Assembly: GCA_023423935.1 (NCBI GenBank)
Contig: JAFAEQ010000004.1
Location: forward strand, 1 to 28,221
Direction: 5' to 3'
Length of the DNA stretch: 28,221 nt
DNA from: Pseudomonadota bacterium
Lineage (GTDB): Bacteria > Pseudomonadota > Gammaproteobacteria > Steroidobacterales > Steroidobacteraceae
Shown here one piece after another: positions 23,984 through 28,221 of this stretch (within the stretch, counting starts at the first letter, position 1; every line of letters starts with the position of its first letter). A program made the translations under genes and the position numbers. Below the pieces are notes generated by a model that saw nothing but the letters and a program-made list of their open reading frames with translations, searched no databases and was not told where the DNA came from.

Positions 23984-24048
23984 TGAAGTGCTAAGGTTCG
24001 CCGCGAATCGCTGATCTCCCGACTGACTTCATCTCTCCCGGGCCGCCC

Positions 24049-25248
24049 ATGATTTTCGGCATCGATCGATTGCTCTCGGAAGCTGCGTTGCGTGAACCGC
24101 TCAAGGATCGACGCATCGCTCTGCTCGCGCATCCCGCATCCGTCACCCGGGACCTCACGCATTCGCTCGACGCGCTCGCGGCGATCAAAGATCTGAAGCT
24201 CACGGCGGCATTCGGTCCGCAGCATGGCCTGCGAGGCGACAAGCAGGACAACATGATGGAGTCGCCGGACTTCACCGATCCTCTGCACGGGATTCCGGTG
24301 TTCAGCCTGTATGGTGAGGTGCGCAAGCCGACGCCAGCGATGATGGACACGTTCGATGTGCTGCTCGTGGATCTGCAGGACCTCGGCTGCCGCATCTACA
24401 CGTTCATCACGACGCTTCGCTACGTGCTCGAAGCCGCTGCCGAACATGGCAAGTCGGTCTGGATCCTCGATCGTCCGAATCCCGTCGGGCGACCCATCGA
24501 AGGCCTGAACCTCAGATCCGGCTGGGAGAGTTTCGTCGGCGCAGGCGCGATGCCGATGCGACATGGAATGACGCTGGGCGAGCTCGCGCAATGGTTCGTC
24601 GCGACGCTGAAGCTCAACGTCGACTATCGCGTCATCACGATGCGTGAATGGCAGCCTGCACTGGCGCGCGGTTACGGCTGGCCGCTCGAGGATCGCACCT
24701 GGATCAATCCCAGTCCGAACGCGCCGAATCTGTGGATGGCGCGCTGTTACGCCGGCACTGTCATGCTCGAAGGCACGACGCTCTCGGAAGGACGCGGCAC
24801 CACGCGACCGCTCGAGTTGTTTGGCGCGCCGGATCTCGATGTGCCCGCCCTGCTCAAGGAAATGCAGCATCTCGCGCCGCAATGGCTCGCGGGCTGCCGC
24901 TTGCGTCCGTGCTGGTTCGAACCGACGTTCCACAAACACGTCGGCAAGCTATGCGCGGGCGTGCAAATCCATGTCGAGGATGCGAGCTACGATCACGAAG
25001 CATTCAAGCCCTGGCGATTGCAGTCGCTCGCCTTCAAAGCGCTGCGTCGCCTGCGACCCGACTATCCGCTCTGGCGTGACTTCCCTTACGAGTACGAAAC
25101 CCGCCTCGCCATCGACGTGATCAACGGCAGCCCGCTGCTGCGCGACTGGGTCGACGATCCTTCCACAACACCCGCCGACCTCGACCAACTCGCGCTCGCC
25201 GACGAAGCATCCTGGCGCGAAGAGCGTGCGCAGTATTTGTTGTACTGA
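24049..25248 (+). CDS. DUF1343 protein, NamZ/GH171-like
   Basis: This 399-residue protein belongs to DUF1343, whose characterised member NamZ is an exo-beta-N-acetylmuramidase (GH171) releasing MurNAc from peptidoglycan fragments. Family blocks are FGIDRLL, IALLAHPASV, AFGPQHGLRGDKQDNMMESP (54-73), FDVLLVDLQDLGCRIYTFIT (102-120), WILDRPNPVG and EGTTLSEGRGTTRPLE. The 57-59 motif reads PQH where NamZ proteins I recall read PEH, so activity on MurNAc is uncertain; the QDNM variant may form a separate subfamily. No signal peptide is visible, pointing to the cytoplasm and to recycling rather than wall lysis. It follows the DOMON-like gene and ends at repeat island 4. Confidence 0.88.
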   Translation: MIFGIDRLLSEAALREPLKDRRIALLAHPASVTRDLTHSLDALAAIKDLKLTAAFGPQHGLRGDKQDNMMESPDFTDPLHGIPVFSLYGEVRKPTPAMMDTFDVLLVDLQDLGCRIYTFITTLRYVLEAAAEHGKSVWILDRPNPVGRPIEGLNLRSGWESFVGAGAMPMRHGMTLGELAQWFVATLKLNVDYRVITMREWQPALARGYGWPLEDRTWINPSPNAPNLWMARCYAGTVMLEGTTLSEGRGTTRPLELFGAPDLDVPALLKEMQHLAPQWLAGCRLRPCWFEPTFHKHVGKLCAGVQIHVEDASYDHEAFKPWRLQSLAFKALRRLRPDYPLWRDFPYEYETRLAIDVINGSPLLRDWVDDPSTTPADLDQLALADEASWREERAQYLLY

Positions 25249-25545
25249 CGGATTTTCAGAAGCTCCACGGGGGACACGGGGGCACGGGGTTAGAGAGTGG
25301 AACTGATGCGCAGGATTTCTGATTGGTCTTCAACCTAGAACCTAGCGCCTAGTACCTAGCACCTGGATCGAGCCTCTAGGCCCTAGGCTCTAGGCGCTAG
25401 CCAGGACGAGCATTCCTTTTCTTTGTGGGTTCGACTTCAGTCGAACATTTCAGGCTCTACTGCAGAGAAGATCTCCACGGGGAACACAGGGGGCACGGGG
25501 TTAGAGAGAGTGGAACTGATGCGCAGGATTTCTGATTGGTCTTCA

Positions 25546-25615
25546 ACCTAGAGCCTAGCGCCTAGTACCTAGCACCTGGATCGAGGCTCTAGGTCCTAGG
25601 CTCTAGGCGCTAGCC
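25546..25615. repeat. Best-preserved CTAG heptamer hairpin
   Basis: The left arm is four heptamers CCTAGAG CCTAGCG CCTAGTA CCTAGCA; the loop is about TGGATCGA; the right arm is CTCTAGG TCCTAGG CTCTAGG CGCTAGC. Reverse-complementing the right arm and aligning it to the left gives about 24 matches in 30, so a long imperfect stem can form in DNA or RNA. Confidence 0.8.
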
Positions 25616-25635
25616 AGAATGAGCCTTCCTTTCTT

Positions 25636-25688
25636 TGTGGGTTCGACTTCAGTCGAACAGGAGATGTCCGGCTGAAGCCGGACCCACA
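25636..25688. repeat. REPIN-like inverted pair, copy 3
   Basis: Stem GTTCGACT/AGTCGAAC at 25641-25658, spacer GGAGA, then inverted stem TCCGGCT/AGCCGGA at 25667-25682 and CCCACA. Same length and spacer as the pair at 22530-22582. Confidence 0.8.
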
Positions 25689-25875
25689 GTGAGGAGGAGG
25701 AAGATCTCCACGGGGGACACGGGGTGCGCGGGTTAGAAAGTGAAGTGATGCGCAGGATTTCTGATTGGTCTTAAACCTAGAGCCTAGTACCTAGTACCTA
25801 GCACCTTCCGTCGAGTAGCACCTTCCGTCGAGGCTCTAGGTCCGAGGTTCCGCGTGTTCACCGTGGAGATCTTCT

Positions 25876-27930
25876 TCAAGTCTCGTGATGCGAACGCAGC
25901 GGCAGTTCGGGGATCATGAAGATCAGCAGTGCGCCGATGGCGACGATCCAGATGGCGTGGCTGAGCATGCTGGCGATCGAGACGGCGAAGGTTTGGCGGG
26001 TGCCTTCCTGGACTTCTGCAGTGAGCTGCGATCCGTAGCGGTCCAGAGTTTCCCGCGCTTCACGCAGCGCGTTCTGCCTCGCGACGGTCACGACCGCCTC
26101 TTCCGTGGACAGGATCGAGTCGCGGAACAGATCGACGACGCCGTCGACCAGTTCGGGCTGACCGAAAGCACGGGGCGGGATCTTGGCGAGCTGTCGCTTG
26201 AGCGTGTCGGACAGATCCGGATCGTCCATCAGGGTTTCGCGGCCGCTCGGACCTGCACGCAATGCCTGCGCCACGCGATCAGCGCGTTCCTCGAGCTCCT
26301 CTTCCACTCGCGCCTGGATGCCGCCATCGCGCAGCGGCGCCTTGATCTGCTCGGGCAAACGCGTATCGGCGAGGATCTCGCGAGTCGCTGCTTCGTCTCC
26401 GTAGTAAGCGCGCTCGATCAGCACCCAGCGACGCTCCAGCGCCTGTTCAACGCTCGTGCGGATGCTTGCAGGATCCATCGCATGCGTTTGCATGTGACCG
26501 AGATCGAGCGTGTGCGCGCTCTGGCCCGGCAGCAGTGGCACGCGCTTGGGCAACTCGCTGGTCAGATTGTGCGTGAGGAACGTGCCGAAGATCGCAACGC
26601 CTACCGTCGCGCCGATCTGACGGCTGAACTGGCCCATGCCCGTCGCCGCGCCCAAGTCCGCGACAGGAACGGCGTTCTGAATCACCAGGCTGAACAGATT
26701 CTGCGCCGGGCCCAGACCGATGCCCGTGAGAGCCAGTCGCCAGGCGAGTTCAGTCGCGGTGGTATCGGGACCGATCGTCGCAAGCGAGATGACACCCGCG
26801 AGCAACAGGATCGCACCGCCCACCATGAAAGGTTTGTAGCGGCCGAAGCGCGTGACGAGCCTGCCGGACACCATGCTGCTCACGATCATTCCGATCATGA
26901 GCGAGAGCAGAGAAATACCGCTCTGCGTTGCATTGATGCCCTGCACGACCTGCATGTACAGCGGCATGAACAGCACGATGCCGAGAAACGCCATGCCGAT
27001 CACGAACGAGGCAAGCACCGGAACTCTGAAGGCGCGGATGCGAAACAGATGCAGCGGCAGAATCGGCTCTTCGGTGCGCAGCTCCACCCAGAGGAACACG
27101 ATCAGCGCCACCAGCGATGCCGCGAAGAAACCGACGATCTGCGGTGCACCCCAGGGATAGTCGGTGCCTCCGAGCGTCAGCGCGAGCAGCAGCGGCGTGA
27201 TGCAGGCGGCGAGCAGCACGGCGCCCAGATAGTCGACGCGGCCGCCGCCGCGATGTCGCAGCATCGGCATGCGATAGAGGACCATGAACAGCGCGACCAG
27301 ACCGAGCGGCAGATTCACGTAGAACACCCAGCGCCAGCCGGCAATCTCGTAACCGAACCAGTTCACGGTGCCGTGATCCGTGAAGAATCCGCCGATGAAC
27401 GGCCCGATCACGGTGGCGAGTCCGAACACCGCGCCGAACAGTCCGAAGAAGCGTCCGCGCTCACGCGGCGGATACAGGTCCGCGATGATCGCGAACGTCA
27501 TGGTCATGAGTGCGCCGCCGCCGAGACCCTGGATGGCCCGGAAGATGACGAGCTGCATCATCCCGCTGCCGAGGATCGGCAGATCCCCGAATTCGCCAGC
27601 CAAGCCGCACAGCACCGAGCCGAACAGGAACAGCAGCACACCTACGATCAGGATCGGCTTGCGACCGTACAGATCGCTCAACTTGCCGTAGATGGGCACG
27701 ACGACCGTCGAGGTCAGCAGGTAGGAGGTCGTGACCCAGGCGTACATATTCATGCCGCGCAGCTGCTCGACGATCCGAGGCATCGCGGTCGACACGATGG
27801 TCTGGTCGAGCGCGCTGAGCAGCAGCACGACCATCAGGGCCCAGAGCACGAGGCGCCTTTCAGCAGGCGCGAGAGGAGGAACAGGGTCAGTCAAGCAAAG
27901 TCCCAGGCCGCGCGGGTGCACCGGCGGCAT
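25876..27930 (-). CDS. DHA2-type MFS drug exporter with C-terminal insertion
   Basis: This 684-residue EmrB/QacA-type (14-helix) proton-driven exporter is in the inner membrane. It shows the motif DQTIVSTAMPRI after helix 1, motif A GKLSDLYGRKP (82-92) and antiporter motif C GAVFGLATVIGPFIGG (166-181). Helices continue to about 455. Then comes a soluble segment of about 190 residues (456-648), charged and mostly helical (EEELEERADRVAQALRAG), before the last membrane helix (650-673). Ordinary members are about 500 residues, so this loop is the distinctive part. Drug or metabolite specificity is unknown. The start is uncertain: ATG 27930 directly follows a GTG at 27933 and neither has a ribosome binding site. 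Confidence 0.9.
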   Translation of the reverse strand: MPPVHPRGLGLCLTDPVPPLAPAERRLVLWALMVVLLLSALDQTIVSTAMPRIVEQLRGMNMYAWVTTSYLLTSTVVVPIYGKLSDLYGRKPILIVGVLLFLFGSVLCGLAGEFGDLPILGSGMMQLVIFRAIQGLGGGALMTMTFAIIADLYPPRERGRFFGLFGAVFGLATVIGPFIGGFFTDHGTVNWFGYEIAGWRWVFYVNLPLGLVALFMVLYRMPMLRHRGGGRVDYLGAVLLAACITPLLLALTLGGTDYPWGAPQIVGFFAASLVALIVFLWVELRTEEPILPLHLFRIRAFRVPVLASFVIGMAFLGIVLFMPLYMQVVQGINATQSGISLLSLMIGMIVSSMVSGRLVTRFGRYKPFMVGGAILLLAGVISLATIGPDTTATELAWRLALTGIGLGPAQNLFSLVIQNAVPVADLGAATGMGQFSRQIGATVGVAIFGTFLTHNLTSELPKRVPLLPGQSAHTLDLGHMQTHAMDPASIRTSVEQALERRWVLIERAYYGDEAATREILADTRLPEQIKAPLRDGGIQARVEEELEERADRVAQALRAGPSGRETLMDDPDLSDTLKRQLAKIPPRAFGQPELVDGVVDLFRDSILSTEEAVVTVARQNALREARETLDRYGSQLTAEVQEGTRQTFAVSIASMLSHAIWIVAIGALLIFMIPELPLRSHHET

Positions 27931-28221
27931 CACATTGGCAACGAATGGGTTGGCGCCGGGCGTGCCCGGCGCGGGCGAACGATAGCCGAAACGGATGCCC
28001 GATGGGGAAGATGAGGATTACAGGCCCGCAATTCGCCGGCTCCGCGTCAGATCGGGAGGGCCGACGAATGGCATTCGACTCGGTGGATCAGGCGAGGCGA
28101 AGCCTGTGACCGCATGGCGCGCGAGACGGCAAATGCGAACTCGCCCCGTTGTATTGTCAATCGTTGCGCACCGTGGGCCCCGCCGCCCCGCCCGGCGACC
28201 CCGACCCCCGATAGGTATTTA
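27931..28221. other. Upstream region of the MFS gene
   Basis: About 290 bp run to the window edge. It should contain the leftward promoter of the exporter gene, but I see no clear promoter, operator, repeat or gene. The last 50 bases are a C-rich stretch. Confidence 0.4.

Larger units (their letters stand above)
25249..25875. repeat. Repeat island 4
   Basis: No gene is present. Three tandem composite units begin at about 25260, 25468 and 25701 (periods of 208 and 233 bp). Each runs: GATCTCCACGGGG block with CACGGGGTTAGAGA, then GATTTCTGATTGGTCTTCA, then a CTAG hairpin (25333-25402, 25546-25615, 25775-25850), then REP-like hairpins (25429-25446; REPIN-like pair 25636-25688). This is the clearest place to define the consensus unit. 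It lies between convergent genes. Confidence 0.87.

Noticed and set aside
16574..25875. Repeat islands as CRISPR arrays
   Set aside because: The units are 7-8 bp or about 210-230 bp long, spacing is uneven, and there are no unique spacers of constant size between identical repeats.
25885..28014. A 709-codon open frame on the plus strand
   Set aside because: It is antisense to the MFS exporter; the translation is an Asp/Glu/His/Arg-rich product of GC-rich opposite-strand codons.

Overview
The window looks like chromosomal DNA of a GC-rich Gammaproteobacterium. The gene complement and the REP-like intergenic hairpins fit the Xanthomonadales/Nevskiales/Steroidobacter neighbourhood, but that placement is inference: there is no rRNA or marker gene. 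No tRNA, rRNA, transposase or CRISPR array is visible.

Left third (1-10.5 kb): a complete protein set for a type I-G (formerly I-U) CRISPR-Cas system, all on the minus strand. The order is cas3 (helicase with C-terminal HD nuclease), csx17/cas8g, csb1/cas7, csb2 (Cas5-Cas6-like), then a Cas4-Cas1 fusion and cas2. The effector genes overlap or are 3 bp apart. A MntA-HepT toxin-antitoxin pair (nucleotidyltransferase and HEPN RNase) sits on the opposite strand between the effector block and the adaptation block. The window begins 42 bp beyond cas2, so any array probably lies just outside. A 56-codon reading frame with a good ribosome binding site lies just ahead of cas3, below three inverted repeats that may be operators.

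Middle (10.9-16.6 kb): housekeeping and accessory genes. These are a GNAT acetyltransferase overlapping a CTP-synthase-like glutaminase-domain protein, a PF04120 membrane protein, a PAP2 phosphatase, an OmpR-type response regulator and its probable histidine kinase, and a DUF2905 protein. The regulator and kinase genes are pushed about 700 bp apart by a repeat block made of two inverted arms of 7-bp units around a GC-rich tandem repeat.

Right (16.6-28.2 kb): an alpha/beta hydrolase, a secreted GH3 beta-glucosidase, a cystathionine gamma-synthase-family PLP enzyme, a small SpoIIAA/STAS-like protein, a DOMON-like protein paired with a DUF1343 (NamZ/GH171-like) protein, and a DHA2 MFS exporter with a large C-terminal insertion. 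Four islands (about 0.6-0.8 kb each) of a composite repeat separate them. One part is a long imperfect hairpin whose arms are 7-bp CTAG units. Another is REP/REPIN-like hairpins with compensatory stem changes. A third is a conserved block starting GATCTCCACGGGG. Three of the four islands lie between convergent genes, and several genes take their stop codon from the island edge. These repeats, and the small frame ahead of cas3, are the least explained parts of the window.
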